A stretch of 64,000 nt of DNA. It comes from Enterococcus alcedinis (lineage in GTDB: Bacteria; Bacillota; Bacilli; Lactobacillales; Enterococcaceae). The stretch's first letter is position 1; the number at the start of each line of letters is the position of its first letter. Location of the stretch: positions 62,001-126,000 of the forward strand of contig NZ_BMDT01000007.1 in the NCBI RefSeq assembly GCF_014635985.1. Direction: 5' to 3'. The position numbers were made by a program, and so were the translations under genes. Below are positions 56,232 to 64,000 of the stretch, in pieces. The notes under the pieces are model-generated. The model made no database searches and was not told the origin of the DNA. It was given only the letters and a program-made list of their open reading frames with translations.

Positions 56232-56675
56232 ATGAAAAAAATATTCACACCTGCCGTCTTGTTACTTACCGTGTTCGCCTTAGGTGCTTGTGCCTCAAAT
56301 GGCAATAGCAATGCATCCAGTGATAGTTCGAAAGAAACAACAGCTACCGAAACCGTCGAAACTGATAGCACTGAAGCCCAAGAGATGATCTTTACAGCGA
56401 CAGTTGTCAGTGTAACGGAATTAGGAACAAGTGATCCGTCGATTCAAATCTTGCTTGAAGAACCGGTAGCTGTCACCGATACAGAGGATTCAATTGGTTC
56501 CTTCCAAAATGGCGTGGCGTTAAACGTTGATCCAACGACATTAACGATGGATGTGGAAGAGCTTGCAGTCGGAAGCAAATTGAAAGTGACGCTAGCACAA
56601 CCTGCCGTGATGACGATGTCGATCCCACCGCAAGTCCCAGGAAATTCCATTATTTCTATTGAATTAATCAAATAA
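56232..56675 (+). CDS. Small lipoprotein of unknown function
   Basis: Exported lipoprotein of 147 residues. The signal peptide KKIFTPAVLLLTVFALGAC ends in the lipobox LGAC (Cys20), followed by a Ser/Thr/Asn/Glu-rich tether (about 21-50). The remaining hundred residues look beta-rich (FTATVVSVTELG, SKLKVTLAQPAV), suggesting a small OB-like or immunoglobulin-like domain. No known family was recognised. It follows dnaI closely with GGAGGAA before the ATG, but a surface role is unlikely to be linked to replication. Confidence 0.85.
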   Translation: MKKIFTPAVLLLTVFALGACASNGNSNASSDSSKETTATETVETDSTEAQEMIFTATVVSVTELGTSDPSIQILLEEPVAVTDTEDSIGSFQNGVALNVDPTTLTMDVEELAVGSKLKVTLAQPAVMTMSIPPQVPGNSIISIELIK

Positions 56676-56687
56676 TTTTACACGAAT

Positions 56688-56730
56688 GCTCTGACTAGCC
56701 AGAACCAAATTCGCTGTCAGAGCTTCTTTA
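56688..56730 (+). terminator. Terminator after the lipoprotein gene
   Basis: Arms GCTCTGAC and GTCAGAGC with an inner AGC/GCT pair, then TTCTTTAA; a rather weak T-run. Confidence 0.75.
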
Positions 56731-56750
56731 ATACTTGGAGGTAAATAGTA

Positions 56751-57449
56751 GTGAATGAACAAGTTTTGTCCTTACGTTTAATGAAAGTTGGAGAAAAAGT
56801 CCCACAAGATGCACGACTTGCTGATATTGGATCGGATCATGCATACTTGCCAACTTTTTTAATGCTAAATAAAAAAATTAGTTATGCTGTCGCAGGTGAA
56901 GTGGTCAAAGGACCTTACGAGTCAGCGAAAAGACAGGTTGCTAAAAACTTATTATCAGAAAAAATTATGGTTCGTTTAGCCAATGGGTTAGCCGCTATTC
57001 AGGAAGAAGATCAAATCGACACGATTACGATTGCAGGCATGGGTGGTGCACTCATCCGTCAAATTTTGGAAAGTGGTCGCGAGAAAGGTCAATTAAAGAA
57101 AACCGAAACATTAATATTGCAACCAAATATTGGTGAACGAACCCTTCGTGAGTGGCTTGTCTTAAACGGATATGGCATCGTAGAAGAAGAGATTTTAGAA
57201 GAAAATGATAAAATTTATGAAATTATCGTGGCCGAGCCAATGGATAGCGTTCACTATAGCGAGAAAGAATTACTTTTCGGTCCGGTTTTATTACAAAATA
57301 AAACGGAAACATTTATCAAAAAATGGCAACGTGAAGTAAAAGCGAAAGAACGCGTTCTCGGTGATTTACAAAAAGCTCAAGTCGTGCCACAAGAAAAGAT
57401 AAAAGAAGTAGAAGAACAACTTGCTTGGATTAAGGGGGTATTGGCGTAA
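56751..57449 (+). CDS. trmK: tRNA (adenine22-N1)-methyltransferase TrmK
   Basis: SAM-dependent methylation of A22 in tRNA; 232 residues. It has LADIGSDHAYLP for SAM binding, ITIAGMGGALI, and LQPNIGERTLREWL, followed by a C-terminal coiled-coil tail. Start GTG 56751 has GGAGG 9 bases upstream. Its stop overlaps the next gene by one base (TAATG), as commonly found for trmK-yqfO. Confidence 0.95.
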   Translation: MNEQVLSLRLMKVGEKVPQDARLADIGSDHAYLPTFLMLNKKISYAVAGEVVKGPYESAKRQVAKNLLSEKIMVRLANGLAAIQEEDQIDTITIAGMGGALIRQILESGREKGQLKKTETLILQPNIGERTLREWLVLNGYGIVEEEILEENDKIYEIIVAEPMDSVHYSEKELLFGPVLLQNKTETFIKKWQREVKAKERVLGDLQKAQVVPQEKIKEVEEQLAWIKGVLA

Positions 57450-58567
57450 TGGTTTACGGTTTGGATTTTATCCGTCGTTTTGAAACATTTTGTCCGCTTT
57501 GGTTAGCTGAAGAAGGCGATCCTGTGGGCTTACATATTGGCACGCTTGACCGTGAAATAACCAAAGTCATGATGACCTTAGATGTACGACCAGAAGTTGT
57601 GAAAGAAGCAATCGAAAAGAAGGTTGATTTAATTATTGCCAAACACCCACCAATTTTTCGACCAATTAAGCGTCTAGTACCCGATACACCACAAAATGCG
57701 ATGTATTTGGATTTAGTCAAACATGAGATTGCAGTTTATGCGGCACACACCAACATGGATATTATCGAAGGCGGTTTAAATGATTGGTTTTGTGAAGCGC
57801 TTGGTGTGGAAGTCGATCATTATTTAACAAAAACCCATGAAGTTCCGATGAAAAAACTCGTTGTTTACGTACCACTTGAACAAGCTAATACGATGCGACA
57901 AGCGTTAGGTGATAGTGGTGCTGGTGAAATCGGTGAGTATCACCATGCAAGTTATTCGATGCAAGGAGAGGGACGCTTTACGCCAGGAGAAGCAGCTAAT
58001 CCGACAATTGGTCAAGCTAATCAAGCTGAAATCGTACAAGAAGAACGCATTGAAGTCATCTATCCAGAAGAGATTGAAGCCCAAGTTTTAGAGGCAATGT
58101 ATCACGTACACCCATACGAAGAACCGGCGTTTGATCTTTTATCATTAACGAATCCACCAAAAACTTACGGTGTCGGCCGAGTTGGGAATCTTGCGAAACC
58201 GATGGCGTTAGAAGACTTTATTTCACACGTTAAGCAGACCTTTGATTTATCCGATGTTCGCTTAATCGAAGCGGATGCGTCGAAAAAAACGATTCAACGT
58301 GTCGCAATTTGTGGCGGCTCAGGTGAAAAATTTTACTTAGATGCAATCCGTCAAAAAGCCGATGTTTATTTAACTGGCGATGTTTATTATCATACCGCTC
58401 ACGACATCCAAGCGGCAGGTCTAACGGTCATTGATCCAGGACATCATATCGAAAAACTTTGCGTCCCAAAATTAACAGAAATGATGAACGCTTGGAAAAA
58501 AGAAGAGAACTGGCAAGTAGAAATCATTGCTTCAAAAACAAATACCAACCCATTTCAAACAAGATAA
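57449..58567 (+). CDS. Nif3-like dinuclear metal center protein (YqfO type)
   Basis: Protein of 372 residues. The NIF3 fold forms the N- and C-terminal parts ([23 protein letters not shown], and [20 protein letters not shown] as metal ligands), and a PII/CutA-like insertion (about 130-240, with [15 protein letters not shown] and [11 protein letters not shown]) lies between them, as in YqfO. The substrate is uncertain; GTP cyclohydrolase-like and nucleotide-binding roles have been proposed for relatives. It is coupled to trmK and 11 bases before pepT. Confidence 0.92.
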   Translation: MVYGLDFIRRFETFCPLWLAEEGDPVGLHIGTLDREITKVMMTLDVRPEVVKEAIEKKVDLIIAKHPPIFRPIKRLVPDTPQNAMYLDLVKHEIAVYAAHTNMDIIEGGLNDWFCEALGVEVDHYLTKTHEVPMKKLVVYVPLEQANTMRQALGDSGAGEIGEYHHASYSMQGEGRFTPGEAANPTIGQANQAEIVQEERIEVIYPEEIEAQVLEAMYHVHPYEEPAFDLLSLTNPPKTYGVGRVGNLAKPMALEDFISHVKQTFDLSDVRLIEADASKKTIQRVAICGGSGEKFYLDAIRQKADVYLTGDVYYHTAHDIQAAGLTVIDPGHHIEKLCVPKLTEMMNAWKKEENWQVEIIASKTNTNPFQTR

Positions 58568-58578
58568 GGAGCCTTACT

Positions 58579-59814
58579 ATGTCTAAATACGAAAATTTAT
58601 TACCACGTTTTTTACGTTATGTTCAAATCGAAACACAATCTGATCCTACAAGCATGACAACCCCTTCAACGGAATCACAAATTGAATTTGCCTTGATTTT
58701 AAAAGAAGAGTTGGAAGCGTTAGGAATGTCTGACGTACTTTACAATGAATCAAATGGTTTCGTGATGGCTACTTTACCAGCCAACACTGAAAAAGAAGTC
58801 CCTTCAATCGGTTTTGTTGCTCACTTAGATACGGCAGATTTTAATGCAGTTGATGTGAAGCCGCAAATCATTGAAAACTATGATGGACAATCAACGATTC
58901 CATTAGATCAAGCAGGAAAATACACTTTAAACGTGAAAGATTTCCCGAATTTAAAAAATTACAAAGGCCAAACATTGATTACAACGGATGGGTCAACCTT
59001 ACTGGGTGCAGATGATAAATCAGGCATTGCTGAAATTATGACGGCGATGGAAATTTTACTAAACCATCCAGAGATTGAACATGGAAAAATTAAAGTCGCA
59101 TTTGGACCGGATGAAGAAATCGGGGTTGGTGCAAACAAGTTTGACGTGGATCAATTTGCGGTTGATTTTGCTTATACAATGGATGGTGGACCCGTTGGTG
59201 AATTGCAATATGAAACGTTTAACGCCGCACAAGCTGACGTGACAATTCATGGGAAAAATGTTCATCCAGGAACAGCAAAAAACACCTTAATCAATGCATT
59301 AACCTTAGCGATTGAGTTTAATAATGCCTTACCCGCAGATGAAGTACCGGAGAAAACAGAAGGATCAGAAGGCTTTTTCCACTTAATGAATTTAGCTGGA
59401 AATCCAGAAGAAGCGACATTCTCGATTATTATTCGTGACCACGATCGCGAAAAATTTGCGGAAAGAAAAGCCTTGGTGTTAGCTATTCAAGAGGAAATCA
59501 ATCGTCGTTTCGACGAAGAACGTGTTGTAATTGAATTAAATGACAATTATTACAATATGAAAGAAGTCATCGAAAAAGACATGAGTATTGTTGAGCTAGC
59601 GAAAAATGCGATGCTTGAATTAGGAATTGAACCTTTGATTGAACCGGTTCGTGGTGGAACGGATGGTTCGAAAATTTCATTTATGGGTATTCCAACACCA
59701 AATATCTTTGCGGGTGGCGAAAATATGCATGGACGTTTTGAATTTGTTGCCTTAGAATCAATGGAAAAAGCAACAGATGTGATTGTTAAAATTGCGGAAC
59801 TTAACGCGAAGTAG
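58579..59814 (+). CDS. pepT: Peptidase T, tripeptide aminopeptidase
   Basis: Zinc aminopeptidase of 411 residues releasing N-terminal residues from tripeptides. It has the M20 motifs [34 protein letters not shown] (Glu as catalytic base) and [12 protein letters not shown], with the PepT-typical THPGTAK-like [12 protein letters not shown] 58579 has AAGGAG about 8 bases upstream; the frame is open further up through the end of the Nif3 gene, but that is another frame of it. It is likely the last gene of trmK-nif3-pepT. Confidence 0.96.
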   Translation: MSKYENLLPRFLRYVQIETQSDPTSMTTPSTESQIEFALILKEELEALGMSDVLYNESNGFVMATLPANTEKEVPSIGFVAHLDTADFNAVDVKPQIIENYDGQSTIPLDQAGKYTLNVKDFPNLKNYKGQTLITTDGSTLLGADDKSGIAEIMTAMEILLNHPEIEHGKIKVAFGPDEEIGVGANKFDVDQFAVDFAYTMDGGPVGELQYETFNAAQADVTIHGKNVHPGTAKNTLINALTLAIEFNNALPADEVPEKTEGSEGFFHLMNLAGNPEEATFSIIIRDHDREKFAERKALVLAIQEEINRRFDEERVVIELNDNYYNMKEVIEKDMSIVELAKNAMLELGIEPLIEPVRGGTDGSKISFMGIPTPNIFAGGENMHGRFEFVALESMEKATDVIVKIAELNAK

Positions 59815-59822
59815 ATACTATT

Positions 59823-59856
59823 GCTTCATAAACAGTCAAGGGATTGTCTATGAAGC
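59823..59856 (+). other. Stem-loop between pepT and the membrane protein gene
   Basis: Arms GCTTCATA/TATGAAGC and inner CAGTC/GATTG around AAGG. No T-run follows, so it may slow or stabilise transcripts rather than terminate them. Confidence 0.6.
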
Positions 59857-59892
59857 TGTTCAAAAGCGACCAGAAAGCAGGAGCAACTAAAA

Positions 59893-60900
59893 ATGTCTGA
59901 ATTTACGCAAAAGGTTAAGAGACAAACCTTTATCAAACCACTGATTTTCTTTTTCTTAATTGGTTTTTTTGTCAAATATCTCTGGTCCTCGTTTGATGCC
60001 ATCTTTCTTGAAATATTAGAAACGAGTATTTGGCTTGTTTTAGCGGTCCTTTTTTTAGGTATTGCTTATCAATTCGTTGAAGGGAAGATGGTGAAAACAA
60101 CGGTTCGAATTACGGATAAACCTTTTCGTAGTGTCGAAGGAATGATGGCATCGTGTTATGCGGCGTTTTATCGGGTAGTGACTTTTGGTGCGGGAACATG
60201 GATTGCCGAGATTAATTTCTATCATCGAAAAAATTTAACCGTTTCTGAAGGAGTCGGTGTTTCGATCTTTCGCTTTATGCTATTTAAAACATCGGCTGCG
60301 TTTTTAGCCATTTTATTTTTAATAATGGAAATGGGCTTGTTTTCTCAAAGAATTATTTGGGTGGTTATCATTTGTATAGCCATTAATCTTGCGATTAATG
60401 GCGTCATTTTGTTGGCTGCGCTAAGTATGCCTTTGCAAATCTTGTTTGTTACCATTTGCAATCGATGGATTAAACAAGCAGCTTGGCGAGATAAAGTCGA
60501 TCAAGTCAACACACAAATTAATGCTTTACGAACAATGATTCATGATTTGATGCATAAAAAAAGACTTTTAGTTGAAATGCTCTTTTGGGGGATTACGAAA
60601 GCATTGATTTGGTTTATCATTCCATATATTTGTTTGCGACCAGACTATCCAGACTTTAACTTTTTTGTTTCCTTAGCACTGATTAGTTTTGTAACAGTCA
60701 TTTCTGGGGTCGTGCCAACACCAGGAGGCGTTGGGTCCTTTGAAGTCAGTTATATGCTCTTATTCAGCCCTTATGTCGGAAAAATCGATGCTGCCTCATC
60801 TTTATTACTATACCGTTTTGCGACTTTTATTCTTCCGTTTCTAATTGGTGGGATATACGTTTTCGTTTCTCGTAAAAAAAGATTGAAAATCAATCGATGA
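59893..60900 (+). CDS. UPF0104/LPG-synthase-type membrane protein
   Basis: Integral membrane protein of 335 residues with about eight transmembrane helices, in the family of the flippase-like N-terminal part of MprF (lysylphosphatidylglycerol synthase TM region). It has the FRSVEGMMASCYAAFYRVVTF-type segment, GTWIAEINFYHRKN, and the signature VVPTPGGVGSFEVSY. It lacks the soluble aminoacyl transfer domain. A role in lipid translocation is inferred from the family; some firmicute relatives accompany glycolipid genes, but here it lies far from the two glycosyltransferases. Confidence 0.9.
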   Translation: MSEFTQKVKRQTFIKPLIFFFLIGFFVKYLWSSFDAIFLEILETSIWLVLAVLFLGIAYQFVEGKMVKTTVRITDKPFRSVEGMMASCYAAFYRVVTFGAGTWIAEINFYHRKNLTVSEGVGVSIFRFMLFKTSAAFLAILFLIMEMGLFSQRIIWVVIICIAINLAINGVILLAALSMPLQILFVTICNRWIKQAAWRDKVDQVNTQINALRTMIHDLMHKKRLLVEMLFWGITKALIWFIIPYICLRPDYPDFNFFVSLALISFVTVISGVVPTPGGVGSFEVSYMLLFSPYVGKIDAASSLLLYRFATFILPFLIGGIYVFVSRKKRLKINR

Positions 60901-61333
60901 AATCGAGACGGTGTAAGAAACTGGAGTTGAGTATGAACTCTGATTACTCATAGTCTTGAATGTAGTGACGTTTTTAGAAAGAGTAGATTTTCGTTAATCA
61001 TTAATTAAATATTCGTGTAACTTAAAGAGGCTGTGACTTTTGTCGCAGTCTTTTTTTTTTTACGAAAATTTGGACGAAATCATTGTTTTTGTAACTAGTC
61101 AGGCGAACCGACTTTGTCAATGTGAACGGCTATGTTCAATTATTACACCGAGTACAGCAAATTATGGAGCAGTAATAAATAAAAATTTGTGGTAAGTTTA
61201 ATTATATAGAATCATTCTTGATAAATAGTTGATTGGCTTGAAATTAGGAACGAATCATGTAAATAGGTAATAAAACGATAGGATGTCTCGATGAAGATAT
61301 TTGAATAGGGAAATTTAAGAGGAGGGAAATAGG
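60901..61333. other. 433-bp gap before the Mga-like gene
   Basis: A terminator at 61026-61061 closes the UPF0104 gene. The remaining 270 bases hold no gene I can support and no clear promoter. They are AT-rich with a strong ribosome site (GAGGAGGG) just before 61334. Such long leaders are usual for stand-alone regulators. Confidence 0.5.
61026..61061 (+). terminator. Terminator of the UPF0104 gene
   Basis: Arms GAGGCTGTGAC and GTCGCAGTCTT with G-U pairs and a short loop, then ten T. Member of the ACTGTGAC-type terminator family. Confidence 0.88.
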
Positions 61334-62719
61334 ATGTTTGGATTTTCGAAAGAAGTAACGATTAAGAAAGAAATCATTTTATTCTTGGATGATCAAGAAA
61401 AAGCAATCACTAATGATGAAATTGCTAAACAGATACAAACGGTAAAAAGCTCAACAATCAGAAGGCACTTAAAAGACGTCGAAAAAGCCATTGGTACTTT
61501 GTATCCACCTGAACAAGCGAATTTACAAATATGCCATAGACAAGGAATCCAACTATTTCGTCAAAGTGATGAATTGGAACAAGTTTTAGAGGAACTATAT
61601 AAGAATGATACGGTCTATGATGTTTATAAATATTTATTATTGTATGGCATTTATTCTTCTGATTTATTTTGTAAGGAACATGATATCAGTTTGTCTACGT
61701 TGCGAAGGATAGTCAATCGAATGAACGTTTTTTTATCGCCGTATCAGATTCGCATACGTCTAGGAAAAAAAATGGGAATTATTGGAGAATCTGCTCAAAT
61801 TCGACTGGTCTTTTTCATGTTTTTTTATTCTATACACCGCGGTTTTTCGCGTGAACATTGGGGAGTGACGTCTAAATATATCGATTTAAGCAAACAAATT
61901 TGTCAACAATTTTTGCTGGCCCCTCAAGATGCTTCGATTGAAATTTTGGCTTTATGGTTATTTATTAATCAAAAATTAGGTGTAGAAAATGATGCGATTC
62001 AATCGGTATATGTAGAAGATTGGTATAAGGACATCACATTACCAGAAAAAGAGATGCCTAAAGAAATGTGGAATTATGTCCTTTTAGTGATGTACGCACT
62101 AGGTTTTTTTGAATTTGAACCTAAGTTAACGTTCGAAAGATTACATGAGAATCGTTTCTCTGAAACGGGGAGTAAATGGCTAACCTTATTTGAAAAACAC
62201 GTCAGATTCTTAACGACAGAGGAACGAGAAATCATTAATAAAATGACTTACAAATATTCGGTGATTGAGAGTGTTTTACCGACATTTAGAGAAACAAATG
62301 AGATCATGGGTTTAACAAAAAAAGAACACGTTGAAATTGAATATCCGTATTTTAAGCATCTTTTTTCTAAGATTTGGGCGGAGTTTATCGCTGTTTTTCC
62401 GGAAAAGAACACAGCAAGTATGAGGGAAATATTATCATCCATTAGTTTTGGATTTATGACGGAGGATGAATTATTTCCAGTAGTCTCTTTTTGTTGGTCT
62501 TCAAGATTTTCGAGTGAAAATTTAAAACAAATGGAAAAAATCATTCAATTCAAGTTGACGGATCGTGCAAACATTGTTTTTGTAGAAGACGTAGAAACAT
62601 CTGATTTTACTCTTTCAACAGAATCTTCGACTAAAGGGATCTTCGTTACTCAAAATCTGTCGAATCGAGACATCGATATTTTGAGAAATGAGCTACACAA
62701 CTGGGTGGTCAACGCGTAA
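61334..62719 (+). CDS. Mga/AtxA-like PRD regulator
   Basis: Predicted transcription regulator of 461 residues. An N-terminal HTH (about 10-75; ITNDEIAKQIQTVKSSTIRRHLKDVE) and an Mga-type second HTH (about 100-165; HDISLSTLRRIVNRMNVFL) are followed by a helical region that looks PRD-like. The C-terminus may be a weak EIIB-like fold. These proteins (Mga, AtxA) control virulence or sugar genes and may be phosphorylated by the PTS. Its targets are unknown; no neighbouring operon is in view. GAGGAGGG lies before ATG 61334. Confidence 0.8.
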   Translation: MFGFSKEVTIKKEIILFLDDQEKAITNDEIAKQIQTVKSSTIRRHLKDVEKAIGTLYPPEQANLQICHRQGIQLFRQSDELEQVLEELYKNDTVYDVYKYLLLYGIYSSDLFCKEHDISLSTLRRIVNRMNVFLSPYQIRIRLGKKMGIIGESAQIRLVFFMFFYSIHRGFSREHWGVTSKYIDLSKQICQQFLLAPQDASIEILALWLFINQKLGVENDAIQSVYVEDWYKDITLPEKEMPKEMWNYVLLVMYALGFFEFEPKLTFERLHENRFSETGSKWLTLFEKHVRFLTTEEREIINKMTYKYSVIESVLPTFRETNEIMGLTKKEHVEIEYPYFKHLFSKIWAEFIAVFPEKNTASMREILSSISFGFMTEDELFPVVSFCWSSRFSSENLKQMEKIIQFKLTDRANIVFVEDVETSDFTLSTESSTKGIFVTQNLSNRDIDILRNELHNWVVNA

Positions 62720-62796
62720 AGAATGAACGAAGAAGATAACGCCTATCTGTAAGAAGAATCAAAGAAACAAAAAACTGACTAAATCGCATAGTTACT

Positions 62797-62876
62797 GAGC
62801 CTCTTTTTGAATGTCCAAATTCACCGTTCAATCCATTAAATGGTCAATTTGGACAGTTAAATAGGGCTTTTTTGTT
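62797..62876 (+). terminator. Terminator after the Mga-like gene
   Basis: Arms TGTCCAAATT (62812-62821) and AATTTGGACA (62846-62855), flanked by an outer AGCC/GGCT pair, followed by TTTTTTG. The inner loop holds a partial palindrome, so it is a long stem of about 14 bp with one mismatch. Confidence 0.75.
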
Positions 62877-62941
62877 TTGGTGTTGCTCGATAGGCGGATG
62901 TTTATAAAAAATTAATATTTGCTCTTTGGTTAAGTGAAATA

Positions 62942-62971
62942 TTTGACCAAGACTGACCAAAGTTTTATAAT
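62942..62971 (+). promoter_or_regulatory. clpB promoter with CtsR box
   Basis: -35 TTGACC (62943-62948), 17 bases, -10 TATAAT (62966-62971). The CtsR repeat (plus-strand TTTGACC-AAG-ACTGACC, 62942-62958; complement GGTCAGT-CTT-GGTCAAA) covers the -35 and spacer. Together with the clpE box this places both genes under CtsR. Confidence 0.92.
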
Positions 62972-63011
62972 ATTACTTGAGGTTAAAATCTCAAGATGGG
63001 AGGAACAAACA

Positions 63012-64000
63012 ATGAATATTGAAAAAATGACGTCAACTTTACAAAGTGCCATAGCAGAAGCTCAACAAGTGGCCGTGACGAGACACCATCAAGAAATCGA
63101 TATCGTCCACCTGTGGAAAATTTTTATGCAACCAAATCAATTTGCACGTAATTTCTATCATGATTTAGGGGTAGATGTCGAAGCATTTGAACGTGAGATT
63201 GATCAGGAACTGGATCGTAAATCGACTGTTTCTGGTGCGAATGTCCAATATGGGCAATCCATGAGTAGTAACTTATTCCAATTATTAAATGAAGCCGATC
63301 AATTAAAAGATCAATTTGAAGATGAATATTTAGCAACTGAAATTGTTGTCCTAGCCTTAATGAAGTTAAAGAACTACCCATTAACGGTTTATTTGACGAA
63401 GCAAGGGATAACAGAAAAAGCGATTCGAAAAAATATTGAAGACATTCGAGGAGGCGATCGCGTGACATCGCAAAATCAAGAAGAGCAATATAAAGCCTTA
63501 GAAAAATATGGGATTGATTTAGTCCAACTCGTTAAAAAAGGGAAAATGGACCCAATTATCGGTCGCGACGAAGAAATTCGTGACGTAATCCGTATTTTAA
63601 CCCGTAAAACAAAAAATAACCCGGTACTAATCGGAGAGCCAGGTGTTGGTAAAACAGCCATCGTTGAAGGACTGGCCCAACGGATTGTCCGTAAAGATGT
63701 TCCAGAAAATTTAAAAGACAAAACGATTTTTTCACTGGATATGGGAGCGTTAATCGCCGGTGCCAAATTCCGTGGTGAATTTGAAGAGCGCTTAAAAGCG
63801 GTCTTAAAAGAAGTTAAAAAATCTGATGGTCGAATTATTTTATTTATCGACGAAATCCATAATATTGTCGGAGCAGGAAAAACAGAAGGAAGTATGGATG
63901 CCGGCAATCTTTTGAAACCAATGCTAGCACGAGGAGAGCTTCATACAATTGGAGCAACGACTTTAGATGAATACCGTGAATATATGGAAAAAGATAAAGC
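63012..64000 (+). CDS. clpB: ClpB disaggregase (3' end outside window)
   Basis: Hsp100 disaggregase that, with DnaK, dissolves aggregates after heat stress. Only the first 329 codons are present; the frame is still open at the window edge. The N-terminal substrate-binding repeat domain (about 1-145), linker and the start of AAA module 1 (Walker [14 protein letters not shown], the [20 protein letters not shown] loop, Walker [15 protein letters not shown]) identify ClpB rather than ClpC. GGGAGGA lies 6 bases before ATG 63012. A CtsR box controls the promoter, and an internal start is seen at 63462. Confidence 0.96.
   Translation, partial: MNIEKMTSTLQSAIAEAQQVAVTRHHQEIDIVHLWKIFMQPNQFARNFYHDLGVDVEAFEREIDQELDRKSTVSGANVQYGQSMSSNLFQLLNEADQLKDQFEDEYLATEIVVLALMKLKNYPLTVYLTKQGITEKAIRKNIEDIRGGDRVTSQNQEEQYKALEKYGIDLVQLVKKGKMDPIIGRDEEIRDVIRILTRKTKNNPVLIGEPGVGKTAIVEGLAQRIVRKDVPENLKDKTIFSLDMGALIAGAKFRGEFEERLKAVLKEVKKSDGRIILFIDEIHNIVGAGKTEGSMDAGNLLKPMLARGELHTIGATTLDEYREYMEKDK
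63448..63464 (+). promoter_or_regulatory. Internal ribosome site and GTG start inside clpB
   Basis: GAGGAGG (63448-63454), 7 bases, GTG (63462-63464) in the clpB frame at codon 151. It could produce a short ClpB without the N-domain, as known from the internal GTG at codon 149 of E. coli clpB. The RGG codons of the coding sequence form the ribosome site. Confidence 0.7.

Noticed and set aside
58459-58578. Extended pepT N-terminus
   Set aside because: The upstream 40 codons overlap the Nif3 gene in another frame; AAGGAG precedes ATG 58579 and the PepT family begins with [11 protein letters not shown].
63476-63907. 143-codon minus-strand frame opposite clpB
   Set aside because: It is antisense to a conserved AAA module, without start signals.

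Overview
The window is a continuous stretch of low-GC Firmicutes chromosome. It most resembles Enterococcaceae (Enterococcus/Vagococcus-like). The evidence is a set of Lactobacillales families (DUF1827 beside clpE, DUF1149, FabT-controlled fatty-acid genes, glucosyl-diacylglycerol synthases, ptsHI near clpE), strong AGGAGG ribosome sites, many TTG and GTG starts, and the order ylaN-ftsW-pyc-ylbF-ylbG-rsmD-coaD-sepM. The exact genus cannot be settled from the window alone. I see no tRNA, rRNA, prophage, transposase or CRISPR array. The last gene (clpB) runs off the right edge and the first (an mtlA paralogue) runs off the left edge.

Layout. 1-7.6 kb: a doubled mannitol PTS region. A first EIICB-MtlR-EIIA set ends at a terminator, and a second EIICB-EIIA-mannitol-1-phosphate dehydrogenase operon follows behind a candidate MtlR operator. 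7.6-10.5 kb: accessory genes, comprising a long hairpin repeat, a MerR/DUF4260 operon with a typical 19-bp-spacer promoter, a pentapeptide-repeat protein and a choloylglycine-hydrolase-family Ntn hydrolase. 10.5-15.9 kb: DUF1827 and CtsR-controlled clpE on the minus strand, then ptsH-ptsI behind a structured leader. 16-19.7 kb: two glycolipid glycosyltransferases, a hydroxyisobutyrate-dehydrogenase-family oxidoreductase and ykuJ. 20.3-29.3 kb: the FabT regulon, fabT-fabH-acpP-fabD-fabG-fabF-accB-fabZ-accC-accD-accA, with three FabT boxes. The enoyl reductase fabK, which sits between acpP and fabD in the E. faecalis locus, is absent.

29.3-41.4 kb: thioesterase, typA, ylaN, ftsW, pyruvate carboxylase, a CAP-associated-domain protein, ylbF, ylbG, rsmD, coaD and a PDZ-Lon protease. 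41.5-48.9 kb: two VOC proteins, DUF1149, a candidate structured RNA, a PPP phosphatase, tex, murC, a MaoC-like protein and a BI-1 membrane protein. 49-60.9 kb: polA-mutM-coaE, nrdR-dnaB-dnaI-lipoprotein, trmK-nif3-pepT and a UPF0104 membrane protein. 61.3-64 kb: an Mga/PRD-type regulator and CtsR-controlled clpB.

Most of this is core metabolism and cell biology. The best leads are regulatory or architectural: a consensus internal translation start in clpB, cysteine-less second EIIB-like domains on both MtlA proteins, a Cys-to-Ser change in MtlR, several structured RNAs without assigned function (42940-43039 is the best), and the missing fabK. I found no clear undescribed multi-gene system.
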